Below are positions 1 through 7,691 of a stretch of 46,689 nt of DNA, in pieces. The DNA comes from Gordonia araii NBRC 100433 (GTDB taxonomy: Bacteria > Actinomycetota > Actinomycetes > Mycobacteriales > Mycobacteriaceae): assembly GCF_000241265.1 (NCBI RefSeq), contig NZ_BAEE01000053.1, forward strand, positions 1-46,689, read 5' to 3'. Each line of letters begins with the position of its first letter. The first letter of the stretch is position 1. The translations under genes and the position numbers were made by a program. The notes below the pieces were generated by a model. It was not told the origin of the DNA, searched no databases, and saw only the letters and a list, made by a program, of their open reading frames with translations.

Positions 1-460
1 AGATGATCTGACCGTGGACGAAGACGATGTCGCCGAGGTCGACGTCGGCCTTCCAGCGTGCCAGCGACTCCTCGCCCACCCCGTTGAAACTGACCATGAC
101 TTGCAGCTGGGTACCGTTGCCCTCCTGCAGCGTGGCGAAGCAGAGCTTGCCCTTGTTGCGCAGGAAGATGATGCGCCCGGCGATCCCGGCATCGACACCG
201 GTTTCGGCGCCGGCCGTCAGGTGGCCGTACTCATCGCGGATCTGCGCGAGCGTGTGGGTGCGCGCCACCTCGACCGGGTAGGCGTCACGCCCGTCGGCGA
301 GGATCCGCTCACGCTTCTCGCGCCGGATCCTCAGCTGCTCGGGCAGGTCGTTGGTCGATTCGGCCCGCTCGCTCACGCTCCCGTCGGCGTCCGGCGCGGC
401 CGGATTCTTGGCGTCACTCACGGGTGCCAACTGTATCGGCTGGCCAAAATCCTCGGCCAT
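1..460 (-). CDS. lysS: Lysyl-tRNA synthetase, N-terminal part (runs off the window)
   Basis: Cytoplasmic class II aminoacyl-tRNA synthetase that charges tRNA-Lys. Only the first ~153 residues are inside the window. What is visible is the N-terminal lead followed by the start of the OB-fold anticodon-binding domain ([18 protein letters not shown], then [15 protein letters not shown]), which matches the mycobacterial LysS family closely. The catalytic domain lies beyond base 1. The start is uncertain: ATG at 460 (MAEDFGQP) or GTG at 421 (MSDAKNPA); neither has a strong ribosome binding site. The neighbours downstream on this strand in related genomes are lsr2 and clpC, which cannot be checked here. 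The family call is firm; only the start is open. Confidence 0.93.
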   Translation of the reverse strand, partial: MAEDFGQPIQLAPVSDAKNPAAPDADGSVSERAESTNDLPEQLRIRREKRERILADGRDAYPVEVARTHTLAQIRDEYGHLTAGAETGVDAGIAGRIIFLRNKGKLCFATLQEGNGTQLQVMVSFNGVGEESLARWKADVDLGDIVFVHGQII

Positions 461-498
461 TACGGTGTCAGCGCGGGTTCGCGTTCCGCCCGCCGATC

Positions 499-582
499 GT
501 GCCCAGTTTCGTGCCCACCGTGCCCTAGATTCCGCCCACCGTGCCCAGAATCTCACCGACCGTGCCCAGAATCTCACGGTCG
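499..582. repeat. Degenerate 21-bp tandem repeat, four units (family A)
   Basis: GTGCCC recurs at 499, 520, 541 and 562, an exact 21-bp period, with one extra copy at 511. The last two units are nearly identical (GTGCCCAGAATCTCACCGAC). Read on the minus strand the unit is GGGCACGGTCGGTGAGATTC plus T, the same family as the array at 3707-3784. It fills the gap between the lysS start and the rhodanese-like gene, so it would lie in the lysS leader or promoter. Function unknown. Confidence 0.8.
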
Positions 583-596
583 GCGCGGGCCGGTCC

Positions 597-1064
597 CTAT
601 TGCTGGTGTTCGGAGATCATCGCCAGCTCGTCGTCGGCCAGTTCGCCGTTGAGCTGGTGGCGGCGCAACGCGTCGTGACCGCCGGCGAGGAAGACCGCAC
701 CACTCACGCCGCGCGCCTGCAGGTGCCAGGCCAGCCATTCGGCGTCGTCCCCGTCGTCGGAGATCAGCAGCCACCGGGCGTCGGCGGTAGCGACGCGGAG
801 CGACTCGCCGGAGCCGGGCGTCAATCGCTCGAGAGCAGCGAGCGGTTCGAGGGCGAGGGCGCCGTGGATGGCGCCGGTCGCGTTGCGGCGCGACTGGGTG
901 CGGATGTCGACGGCCCGCAGGCCGGTGTTCAGCGCGGCACGGAAGTCACGTGCCGGAACCGAGAGCTGAGTGCCCGCGGCAGGAGCCTGGATCGGCGCGG
1001 CCGGGACGGTGGTCGCGGGCGCGGCAGCGGTCACGACGGTGGCAGAGATGGTTGCGGTGGTCAT
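597..1064 (-). CDS. Rhodanese-like domain protein lacking the active-site Cys
   Basis: A 155-residue protein with a low-complexity Ala/Thr/Pro N-terminus (residues ~1-35) and one rhodanese-like domain ([20 protein letters not shown], then [20 protein letters not shown]). In active single-domain rhodaneses a loop Cys follows the 'VVYC' strand; here that strand reads [13 protein letters not shown], with Ser and acidic residues and no Cys. Sulfur transfer from this domain is therefore unlikely, and a binding or regulatory role is possible. The ATG at 1064 has GAAAGG just upstream. It lies upstream of lysS on the same strand, separated by the 21-bp repeats, and diverges from the lectin-LysM gene. 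Confidence 0.8.
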   Translation of the reverse strand: MTTATISATVVTAAAPATTVPAAPIQAPAAGTQLSVPARDFRAALNTGLRAVDIRTQSRRNATGAIHGALALEPLAALERLTPGSGESLRVATADARWLLISDDGDDAEWLAWHLQARGVSGAVFLAGGHDALRRHQLNGELADDELAMISEHQQ

Positions 1065-1365
1065 CGGAAGACCTTTCGGGGGTGATCGCTCAAGCCGTTA
1101 GGGCGAGCAGAAGCGGATTTGTCGGTGGACGGAACTCAGGGCCGGCGCCAAAGAGGCGGCTCAGCCCTGACAACACTTCCGACAACGCTTGATCACGACA
1201 ACCAGTCTGCCATGACCCCAGGCTCGCACTCAACATTTTCGCGCTCCCGCGCGCAAAATCCACGTGAATTCACTACCGGTTCACCCGACTGCACGGGTTC
1301 GTGGCTAAGGTGGATCGGGCATCGTGCAACGCACGGCTGTACAACCGATCTGAAGGTGGATTTAC
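1065..1365. other. 301-bp divergent intergenic region
   Basis: This gap holds the promoters of the rhodanese-like gene (minus) and the lectin-LysM gene (plus). An AAGGTGG ribosome binding site stands just before the ATG at 1366. On the minus strand the ends of the leader can pair weakly (GTGATC near 1190 with GATCAC near 1085), and a 17-codon TTG-started frame ends in Phe-Cys-Ser-Pro-stop. I see no ribosome binding site for it and no match to a riboswitch class I know. No gene longer than this could be supported. Confidence 0.5.
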
Positions 1366-1896
1366 ATGAGTGACACTCTCAACGCGGGTGACCGTTTGGG
1401 CACCGGCCAGTCCCTGACCTCGGCGAACGGCGCATACACGCTGACGCTGCAGGACGACGGCAACCTGGTGCTCAACGATGGCGGCACCGCCGTGTGGTCG
1501 ACCAAGACCAACGGCAAGGGCGTCGTGCGCGCGACTGTCCAGGAGGACGGCAACTTCGTCCTGTACAACGGTTCCGACGAGGGCGTCTGGTCGACCAAGA
1601 CCTCCGGTGCCGGCGCGCGCCTGGTCCTGCAGGACGACCGCAACGTGGTCCTCTACGTCGGCGACAACGGCGAGTGGAGCTCGAAGACCGTGACCGACAA
1701 TCCGGTCGCCGCTCCGGTCTCCAACGAGCCGGCTCCCGCCCCGAAGAAGACCTACACGGTCGTCGCGGGCGACACCCTGTTCGCCATCGCCGAGCGCTTC
1801 CTGGGCGACGGCAACCGCTACCCGGAGCTCGCGAAGGCCAACGGCATCGCGAACCCGGACCTGATCAACGTCGGACAGGTCATCACCATCCCGTAA
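1366..1896 (+). CDS. Bulb-type lectin plus LysM domain protein
   Basis: A 176-residue protein in two parts. Residues ~5-110 are a B-lectin (monocot mannose-binding) beta-prism with three QxDxNxVxY-type sites: QDDGNLVLN (last Tyr replaced by Asn), QEDGNFVLY and QDDRNVVLY, so two sites look intact for mannose-type sugars. A Pro-rich linker (APVSNEPAPAPKK) follows, then one LysM domain (residues ~128-176, YTVVAGDTLFAIAERFLGDG) that normally binds peptidoglycan or chitin oligomers. No signal peptide or membrane segment is visible, although both domains are expected to act outside the membrane. The start ATG has a good AAGGTGG site. It ends in a strong hairpin and is probably monocistronic. Confidence 0.9.
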   Translation: MSDTLNAGDRLGTGQSLTSANGAYTLTLQDDGNLVLNDGGTAVWSTKTNGKGVVRATVQEDGNFVLYNGSDEGVWSTKTSGAGARLVLQDDRNVVLYVGDNGEWSSKTVTDNPVAAPVSNEPAPAPKKTYTVVAGDTLFAIAERFLGDGNRYPELAKANGIANPDLINVGQVITIP

Positions 1897-1921
1897 GGGA
1901 GACCGACACCCTGATCCAGTC

Positions 1922-1955
1922 GAACCCCGCACCGATTCAGATCGGTGTGGGGTTC
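1922..1955 (+). terminator. Rho-independent-type terminator after the lectin-LysM gene
   Basis: Arms GAACCCCGCACCGAT and ATCGGTGTGGGGTTC pair over 15 bp with one G-U pair around a TCAG loop, followed by GTCCTTTCC. It starts 25 bases after the stop codon. The U-tract is poor, as is usual in actinobacteria. Confidence 0.85.
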
Positions 1956-2003
1956 GTCCTTTCCGGTGGGCCTGCCACACACCTTTGGATCTAAGGTTGC
2001 GCC

Positions 2004-2699
2004 ATGGCACAACCCGGTTCCGGCTCGCCCGATCAATTCGTCCCGCCTCCGACGCAAGCGGCACCAATGTCACCGTGGCAGTCCACGCCGACATCGTGCT
2101 TCCCGACCGGTCCCGTGCCCAGTCGTGGCGTCGTGTGGGGTGTCATCGTCGTGGCGACCTTCTACTTCCTCGCGATGCTTGCGCGAGGAGTCGCGATTTC
2201 GTTGTCACAGACGTCGTCTCGCCAGGTGACGGACATCGTCGCAAGTTCGGTGCAGTTCGTGGCGTTCGCCGCAACCGCATTACTGATGATCGCGGCCGCG
2301 AACACCACCCTGCGCGGTCGTGTCGCCACGATCATCTGCTCCGTCGCCACGACTTGCCTGGCCGTCGTGTACCTAGCAATGTTCGTCGCGAGCTCGATGA
2401 ACGCGATCACTCTGACGGCCGGTCGTTATCGCGTGGTGATCGGACTTCTCGTGACGGCGCTGCTCACCACGTGGTTCGTCGCTCGACGGCAGAATCTCCT
2501 CACGCTCATCCTCGCTCCGCTCGGCGGTGTGCTGGCGGCATTCACCGAGAAGATGACAACCGAGACGCTCGTCCCCTACACGACGTCCACGTTCCTGCAG
2601 CTCACTACGTATGTGGCGGCGATCGGAATCGTTGTACTCGTCGTCGTGGGCATCGCGTGGCTCGCCGTCGCCCTGGACAAGGCCCTGGCACGCGCTTGA
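2004..2699 (+). CDS. Multi-pass membrane protein of unknown function
   Basis: I do not recognise this 231-residue protein. It has a Pro/Ser/Gln-rich cytoplasmic N-terminus (residues ~1-40) followed by about six hydrophobic segments, for example VVWGVIVVATFYFLAML, IVASSVQFVAFAATALLMIA, VATIICSVATTCLAVVYLAM, VIGLLVTALLTTWFVA and YVAAIGIVVLVVVGIAWLAV. There are no obvious catalytic motifs or Cys pairs. It follows the terminator of the lectin gene, with only a weak AAGG site before ATG 2004, and faces the SDR gene end to end with a 19-base gap. A transport or sensing role cannot be assigned. Confidence 0.75.
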   Translation: MAQPGSGSPDQFVPPPTQAAPMSPWQSTPTSCFPTGPVPSRGVVWGVIVVATFYFLAMLARGVAISLSQTSSRQVTDIVASSVQFVAFAATALLMIAAANTTLRGRVATIICSVATTCLAVVYLAMFVASSMNAITLTAGRYRVVIGLLVTALLTTWFVARRQNLLTLILAPLGGVLAAFTEKMTTETLVPYTTSTFLQLTTYVAAIGIVVLVVVGIAWLAVALDKALARA

Positions 2700-2718
2700 C
2701 GTCGTTCGCGATGCGCCC

Positions 2719-3636
2719 CTACGCGGTAAGGCGTTCGAGCGTCTCCCAAAGCTGCCGTTCGCGCTTCTCGTCGTAGGATTCGCTCGACGACGGCACCACC
2801 CGATTGCGATCGATGTAGCCGCCAGACGGCACGTCGATCCGACCGAGCACCGCGTCGGCGAGGTGCTTTCCGGCCGCACGCTGACCGGTGGCCAACGGCG
2901 TGAGAGTCATCAGCGGCAGAATCCGGCGAACCGCAAACCGAGAGAGGGCTCCGGCGTTGCGGGCAAGACCGGTTCCCGGCACGAATCCAGGGTTGTAGCC
3001 GACTATGTCGACTCCCTCCGGCAGCCGACGCGCGTACTCGTGAACGAGGTAGATGGCCGCGAGCTTGCTGGTCGAGTAGGCCGTACGTCCCGCAGACACC
3101 GATTCAGGCCTGTCGAACGTCCGGATCGACGCCAGACGCGCCGGGTCCTCCGGCCATGCCGGCCCCGGGACCATGCCCATGTTGTGCCTGAAATCGCCGA
3201 AATGCGTGTCGCTGACCGTGATGACAATGCGAGACCGCGGTCGTAGGTGCGGCCGCAGCTCTTCGATGAGGACGTAGTTCGCGAGCACGTTCACGGCGAA
3301 CGTCTCCTCCAGCCCCTCATCGGTTTCGGTGGTGTCGTCGACGTGCTGAATTCCCGCGTTCCCGACGATCGCACTCAGTGGGGGTAGATCACCCGCCGCC
3401 ACGGCGTCGGCGACTGCACGTGCCGCACCCAGCACGCTGGACATCGACGAGAGGTCTGCTGGAATCGACAAGACGCCGGCCCCCTGCGCGCGCAGTTGTT
3501 GCGCCAGAGCCGATCCCGCCGGGTCACGCGCGAGAAGAACGAAACGTGTACCGGGCTCGGTCTGGGCCACAAGGTGCCGCAGGGCGACTTCTCCGATGCC
3601 GCGTGTGGCTCCCGTCAGAACAATCGTGTTTGGCAC
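2719..3636 (-). CDS. Short-chain dehydrogenase/reductase (SDR)
   Basis: An NAD(P)-dependent oxidoreductase of 305 residues. The Rossmann nucleotide site TGATRGIG is at residues ~8-15, NAG appears as IVGNAGI near 90, the catalytic Ser strand is VITVSDTHFGD and the Tyr-Lys pair is in YSTSKLA (residues ~168-174). The C-terminal part (NPGFVPGTGLARNAG) resembles protochlorophyllide-reductase or retinol-dehydrogenase-like SDRs. The substrate is unknown. The start is GTG at 3636, with GAGGGGAG nine bases upstream. A TetR gene lies upstream on the same strand with an inverted repeat and 21-bp repeats between, which suggests TetR control. Confidence 0.92.
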   Translation of the reverse strand: MPNTIVLTGATRGIGEVALRHLVAQTEPGTRFVLLARDPAGSALAQQLRAQGAGVLSIPADLSSMSSVLGAARAVADAVAAGDLPPLSAIVGNAGIQHVDDTTETDEGLEETFAVNVLANYVLIEELRPHLRPRSRIVITVSDTHFGDFRHNMGMVPGPAWPEDPARLASIRTFDRPESVSAGRTAYSTSKLAAIYLVHEYARRLPEGVDIVGYNPGFVPGTGLARNAGALSRFAVRRILPLMTLTPLATGQRAAGKHLADAVLGRIDVPSGGYIDRNRVVPSSSESYDEKRERQLWETLERLTA

Positions 3637-3662
3637 CGTTCCAGCTCCCCTCGGTGTATTCC

Positions 3663-3678
3663 TGTAATGATTACTACA
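3663..3678. promoter_or_regulatory. Operator-like inverted repeat before the SDR gene
   Basis: GTAAT-G-ATTAC is a perfect 5-bp inverted repeat (3664-3674), flanked by TGTA and TACA. It is 27 bases upstream of the SDR start and rich in A/T compared with its surroundings, as expected of a promoter with a repressor site. The TetR protein encoded at 3785-4432 is the natural candidate ligand. Confidence 0.5.
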
Positions 3679-3706
3679 TTAAGGTCAGGGATTTACGCCG
3701 TCAACT

Positions 3707-3784
3707 GGGCACGGTCGGCGTGGATCTGGGCACGCTCGGCGTGGATCTGGGCACGCTCGGCGTGGATCTGGGCACGCTCGGCGT
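3707..3784. repeat. 21-bp tandem repeat, three full units and one partial (family A)
   Basis: GGGCAC starts at 3707, 3728, 3749 and 3770, an exact 21-bp period. The unit is GGGCACGCTCGGCGTGGATC plus T; the first copy has GGT in place of GCT. The final unit is cut to 15 bp and abuts the stop codon of the TetR gene. The unit matches the minus-strand unit of the array at 499-582. Direct repeats without spacers rule out a CRISPR array. Confidence 0.9.
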
Positions 3785-4432
3785 CTACCGGGGTGGCAGC
3801 AGGCGCTCTATCAGGGCTACGAGCGCGTGAGCGTGGAGCTCGAAGAGCCAGTGCATATCGACTCCGTGCGCATCAGGTTCGTGCACATCAGATCCGTCGC
3901 CGTCACTGATCTCGCGCGCTATGAACAGCCCGTCGGCGCCCGCCATCGCATAGACGGCAAGGTGGTCCAGCGCCTGGTCGTCGAGCTCGGGGAAGTTGTC
4001 GGCCAGCGCGCCGCGCACGGCGTCGAGCGCCGTGGCCCGCACGCGGAGGAAGACCTCGCGCGCCCGGGCTTCGACCGGGCGACGCTCCAACGCGAGCATC
4101 AGTCCGAGACGCAGGAAATCGGGTGCCTCCGCTTGCGCCCGCCCAACCTGCAACGTCGCGTCGATCAGCCGCTGACGCACCGACCCTCCGTCGGGAATCG
4201 TCCACGCGCCGAGCCACCGGCCGAAACTGCGGTCGATCACCGCTGCGATCAGGTCATCCTTGTTGGCGAAGTGCCAGTAGATCGAGCTGGCGGGCAAACC
4301 GCAGCGCTTGCTCACCAGCGCGATGCTCGTGCCGTCGTAGCCTCGTTCGCCGGCGATCTCGGTGGCGGCATCCAGTATCCGCGACCGCGACGCTTCACCG
4401 TTGGCGCGCGTGCGCCGCCTCTCCTCAGCCAT
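3785..4432 (-). CDS. TetR-family transcriptional regulator
   Basis: A 215-residue regulator. The N-terminal helix-turn-helix is clear: SRILDAATEIAGERGYDGTS (residues ~17-36), IALVSKRCGLPASSIYWHF with recognition helix, then NKDDLIAAVI. The remaining ~150 residues form a ligand-binding domain of the AcrR/TetR type with no recognisable ligand signature. It precedes the SDR gene on the same strand, and the gap holds an inverted repeat near the SDR start. It probably represses the SDR gene; the ligand is unknown. The C-terminal ~35 residues carry an acidic, His-rich stretch (ISDGDGSDVHEPDAHG) that is not typical of the fold. Confidence 0.93.
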   Translation of the reverse strand: MAEERRRTRANGEASRSRILDAATEIAGERGYDGTSIALVSKRCGLPASSIYWHFANKDDLIAAVIDRSFGRWLGAWTIPDGGSVRQRLIDATLQVGRAQAEAPDFLRLGLMLALERRPVEARAREVFLRVRATALDAVRGALADNFPELDDQALDHLAVYAMAGADGLFIAREISDGDGSDVHEPDAHGVDMHWLFELHAHALVALIERLLPPR

Positions 4433-4456
4433 CGGCGACCCGGTTCACGACGAACG

Positions 4457-5257
4457 TCAACGGCTCTTGCCCGCTTTGACCCGCTCGTACACGCGGCGCA
4501 GACCGTCGAGCGTGAGGTAGCTGTGGTGGTCGGTGATCGTCTCGCATTCGTTCACCATCAGCGGCGCCAGATATCCCGTCGCGACGACCCGCACGTCGTC
4601 GCCGTCGAAGCCGTCCACCTCGTCGCGGATCCGGTCGACCAGACCGTCGACCTGCCCGGCGAAGCCGAACAAGATTCCCGACTGCAGCGCTTCCACGGTG
4701 TTCTTCCCGACGACGCTGCGCGGCGGTCGCAGTTCGACCCGGCGCACCGTCACGGTGTGCTCGCTCAGCGCGTCGACCGCCAGGTTCACGCCGGGCGCGA
4801 TCGCGCCGCCCAGGAATTCACCCTTGGCCGAGACCGCGTCGACGACGGTGGCCGTGCCGAAGGCCACGACGATGCAGGGCGAACCGCCGAAGTTGCCGCT
4901 GGCCGCGACGGCGTTGGCGACGCGGTCGGTCCCCACCTCTTTCGGGTTGTCCACCAGCAGCGGCACCCCGGTCCGCACGCCGGGTTCCAGCAGCACGTGC
5001 GGGCCGGCGCCGAAGTACTTGTCGACCATCACCCGCAGCTCCCGCAGCAGCGACGGAACGGTCGAGAGCGCGGCAACGGAGGTCACCTGCTCCAGGTCCG
5101 ACCCGAGCAGCCCGCGGATCAGGAGTTCGATCTCGTCGGCGGTCAGATACGGGTCGGTGTGGATGCGCCAGTCGCGCACCAGCGTCGCGTGGTCGCCGGC
5201 TCCGGCGAACACCCCGAGGTGGATATTGGTGTTGCCGACGGCCGCGGTGAGCAGCAT
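4457..5257 (-). CDS. coaX: Type III pantothenate kinase homologue with altered ATP-site motifs
   Basis: Homologue of CoaX, which phosphorylates pantothenate in the first step of CoA synthesis (ASKHA-fold kinase). The 266-residue length and overall sequence fit (VDNPKEVGTDRVANAV, SAKGEFLGGAIAPGV, RSVVGKNTVEALQSGILFGF). However, the N-terminal phosphate motif normally DxGNT reads TAAVGNTN: codon 6 is GCC (Ala). The second phosphate motif normally VDFGTA reads VVAFGTA: residue 132 is Ala, also GCC. The GxDR catalytic-base motif (GTDR, D111) is kept. Both changes are single-base from GAC. The ATG overlaps the panD stop as TGATG. It may be inactive or regulatory; M. tuberculosis CoaX is also reported to be non-functional as a kinase, with CoaA doing the work. 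Confidence 0.9.
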   Translation of the reverse strand: MLLTAAVGNTNIHLGVFAGAGDHATLVRDWRIHTDPYLTADEIELLIRGLLGSDLEQVTSVAALSTVPSLLRELRVMVDKYFGAGPHVLLEPGVRTGVPLLVDNPKEVGTDRVANAVAASGNFGGSPCIVVAFGTATVVDAVSAKGEFLGGAIAPGVNLAVDALSEHTVTVRRVELRPPRSVVGKNTVEALQSGILFGFAGQVDGLVDRIRDEVDGFDGDDVRVVATGYLAPLMVNECETITDHHSYLTLDGLRRVYERVKAGKSR

Positions 5258-5691
5258 CAGGCCAGCGACGCGATCAGGTCGTTGCGGCCCCGGGGATCCT
5301 TGAGGCCGGACCCGGCCGGGACGTCGGCGGGATCGGTCCCCTCGGTGAGCACGCGGTTGTTCTCGTCGACGAACACCACCGCCGGCGAGTAGTCGCGCAC
5401 CTCCTCCGGGCTCATCACGCCGTAGGCGATGATGATGACCAGGTCGCCGGGGTGCACGAGGTGCGCGGCGGCCCCGTTGATGCCGATAACGCCGGTGCCG
5501 CGCTCGCCGGCGATCACGTAGGTCTCCAGGCGGTTGCCGTTGTCGATGTCGACGATGCAGACCTGCTCGCCTTCGAGGAGGTCGGCGGCGTCGAGGAGAT
5601 CGGCGTCGATGGTCACCGAGCCGACGTAGTGCAGGTCGGCCTGGGTCACCGTCGCCCGGTGGATCTTGGACTTCATCATGGTGCGGAACAT
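5257..5691 (-). CDS. panD: Aspartate 1-decarboxylase
   Basis: Pyruvoyl enzyme that converts L-aspartate to beta-alanine for pantothenate. The self-cleavage site is visible as HYVGS, with cleavage between Gly24 and Ser25, and Ser25 gives the pyruvoyl group. Other family marks are [38 protein letters not shown] and VFVDENNR. At 144 residues it is the usual length, including the flexible C-terminal tail that in M. tuberculosis is the site of pyrazinamide-linked mutations. It sits between panC (13-base gap) and coaX (1-base overlap) in one operon. Confidence 0.97.
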   Translation of the reverse strand: MFRTMMKSKIHRATVTQADLHYVGSVTIDADLLDAADLLEGEQVCIVDIDNGNRLETYVIAGERGTGVIGINGAAAHLVHPGDLVIIIAYGVMSPEEVRDYSPAVVFVDENNRVLTEGTDPADVPAGSGLKDPRGRNDLIASLA

Positions 5692-5704
5692 GGGATTTCC
5701 TTTG

Positions 5705-6637
5705 TCAGCGGTCTGGGGAGGGCTGGGCGGATAGCGGAACGGGTTCGGGGTCGTCGGTGCGGGAGATCCCGATCGCGACGCCGACGTTGTCGAGGAGCCG
5801 GGTCGTGCCGAGTCGCGCGGCCACGAGCAACCGTCCGTCCCCGCGTTCCGGGGGCGGACCGAGGTCGCGGCCGCGCAGCTCCAGATAGTCGACGACGATC
5901 TCCGGGCACCCGTCGAGCACGCCGCGCGCGGCGGTCAGGATGGCCTCGGCACCGGCGGGTGCGGCGTGCGAGCCGGCGGTCAGGGCCGCCGACAGCGCCG
6001 TCGCCAGCTCACGCTGCCGCGGATCGAGGTAGCGGTTGCGCGAGGACATCGCGAGCCCGTCGGCCTCGCGGACCGTCGGGACGCCGACGATCTCGACCCC
6101 CACGTTCAAGTCGGTGACCATCTGCTGGATCAGCACCAGCTGCTGATAGTCCTTCTCGCCGAAGTACGCGGCGTGCGGCGCCACGATCGACAGCAGTTTC
6201 GCGACGACGGTGAGCATGCCGATGAAGTGCGTCGGCCTCGACTGCGCCTCGAGGATCTCACCGGCCGGGCCGGGGTGGATCGTGGTGCGGCGCCCGTTGG
6301 GGTACATGCCGGCGTCGGTGGGCGCGAACACCAGCTCGACGCCGAGGGCGCGCAGCTTCGCGCAGTCCTCGTCGAACGTCCGCGGATAGGCGTCGAGATC
6401 CTCGCCGGCCCCGAACTGCAGCGGATTGACGTAGATCGACACCACGACGACGGTGTTGCCCGCCTTGCGGGCCTCCCGCACGAGGGTCAGGTGCCCCTCG
6501 TGCAACGCGCCCATGGTCGGCACCAGAACGACGCGCTTGCCTGTTCCGCGCAGCGCCGCCGTCACACGGCTCATCGTCGCGGGATCGCGGTGCACGGTCA
6601 GTTCGCCTGGCACGAAAGCGGTGGCCAAGTCGGTCAT
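5705..6637 (-). CDS. panC: Pantothenate synthetase
   Basis: ATP-dependent ligase that joins pantoate and beta-alanine to give pantothenate. It has the HIGH-type motif in [17 protein letters not shown] (residues ~40-56), the [17 protein letters not shown] loop, [16 protein letters not shown], and the KMSKS-like SSRNRYL loop near 193. At 310 residues it is standard. The C-terminal ~15 residues are Pro/Ser rich and variable. The start ATG overlaps the stop of the DUF2520 gene (ATGA), so translation is coupled. With panD it supplies the pathway leading to CoA; panB is not in the window. Confidence 0.97.
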   Translation of the reverse strand: MTDLATAFVPGELTVHRDPATMSRVTAALRGTGKRVVLVPTMGALHEGHLTLVREARKAGNTVVVVSIYVNPLQFGAGEDLDAYPRTFDEDCAKLRALGVELVFAPTDAGMYPNGRRTTIHPGPAGEILEAQSRPTHFIGMLTVVAKLLSIVAPHAAYFGEKDYQQLVLIQQMVTDLNVGVEIVGVPTVREADGLAMSSRNRYLDPRQRELATALSAALTAGSHAAPAGAEAILTAARGVLDGCPEIVVDYLELRGRDLGPPPERGDGRLLVAARLGTTRLLDNVGVAIGISRTDDPEPVPLSAQPSPDR

Positions 6638-7581
6638 GACGCCTCCCCGAGGACCCGGTCCAGCTCCGGCGAGCGGGCAACGAGGGCGGCGGCCCGACGG
6701 GCCTGGGCGAGGTAGGAGTCGACGATGGGCGCGTCGGCGGGCGGGGCCGTCGACGACCAGTCGCGCAGGGCGGCCAGATGAGCCGCGACGGCGTCGGCGT
6801 CACCGCGGGCCACCGGGCCGGTCAACGCGGACGGCCCCAGCTCCAGCACATTGCCCAACGCTGCCGTCACCAGCGGCGCCAGCATCTCCTGCGCGGCGCG
6901 CAGCGGCGACTGCGTGCCGTCGGCATCGGCCCGCTCGATCGATGAGCGCAGCAGCGTCACCGCGTCGCTGACGAGGGCGACGAGGTGATTCGCGCCGTGG
7001 GCCAGGGCCGCGTGGTAGAGCGTTCGGTCGGCTTCGGCGATGCGCACCGGCTGGCCGCCGATCTCGTAGACGAGGGACGCGCCGACGGTGTGTCCGACCT
7101 CGTCGGCCGCGGTCACCGCGAAACACGCCGATCGCAGCCGCTCGGTGTCTTCCGGGCCGCCGACGAAGGTCATCGCCGGATGCAGCGCCAGCCCGAGCGC
7201 GCCGCGCGTAGTCAGCGGGGCGAGAACACCGACCCCGTGCGCGCCGGCGACGTGCACGACGATCGAACCCGGCCGGACCGCGCCGCTGTCGGCGAGTTCG
7301 GCGACGACGGCGGGCAGCACGTCGTCGGGGACGGCGAGGATGAGCAGTTCGCTGCGCGCCGCGACATCGGCGGCATTGTCGAAGATGAGGGAATCGGGTA
7401 GCCGCTGCTCCACCCGCTCGCGCGACTGGGCGGATCGGGCGACGACGGCGCCGACGATGTGCCCGACGGATTCCAGGGCCTGGGCCAGCGCGGTTCCGAC
7501 GCGACCGGCGGAAACGAGGCCCACGGCCAATCGCGCGGGAGCCGACGGGTCGGCAACGCCCAACAGCGGTGAATCGGTCAC
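6634..7581 (-). CDS. Rossmann-fold / DUF2520 protein (Rv3603c-like)
   Basis: A 315-residue protein with an N-terminal NAD(P)-binding Rossmann domain ([17 protein letters not shown], residues ~20-36; the first Gly of GxGxxG is replaced by Ser) and a C-terminal DUF2520 all-helical domain ([12 protein letters not shown], then [16 protein letters not shown]). The fold resembles ketopantoate reductase or 6-phosphogluconate dehydrogenase-like enzymes. Placed directly before panC with an ATGA overlap, it has been thought of as a pantothenate-pathway reductase (ketopantoate to pantoate), but I know of no proof. GTG start with GGAGG well placed upstream. Confidence 0.85.
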   Translation of the reverse strand: MTDSPLLGVADPSAPARLAVGLVSAGRVGTALAQALESVGHIVGAVVARSAQSRERVEQRLPDSLIFDNAADVAARSELLILAVPDDVLPAVVAELADSGAVRPGSIVVHVAGAHGVGVLAPLTTRGALGLALHPAMTFVGGPEDTERLRSACFAVTAADEVGHTVGASLVYEIGGQPVRIAEADRTLYHAALAHGANHLVALVSDAVTLLRSSIERADADGTQSPLRAAQEMLAPLVTAALGNVLELGPSALTGPVARGDADAVAAHLAALRDWSSTAPPADAPIVDSYLAQARRAAALVARSPELDRVLGEAS

Positions 7582-7691
7582 CGTGGATCCTCCAGTGTCG
7601 TTCCAGTCCCACCACCGACGGCGGGTACCAGACGTTTACGTTTCGAGGATAGTGCGGCTGTGCGAGCAGTGGCTACGCCGTGTGACCGGCT

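Noticed and set aside
499..582. CRISPR-like array
   Set aside because: The 21-bp units are tandem without spacers and degenerate, and no cas gene is in the window.
1070..1190. Cys-containing leader peptide or riboswitch before the rhodanese-like gene
   Set aside because: A short TTG-started frame ends in Phe-Cys-Ser-Pro and the ends pair weakly, but there is no ribosome binding site and no match to SAM, T-box or other class I know.
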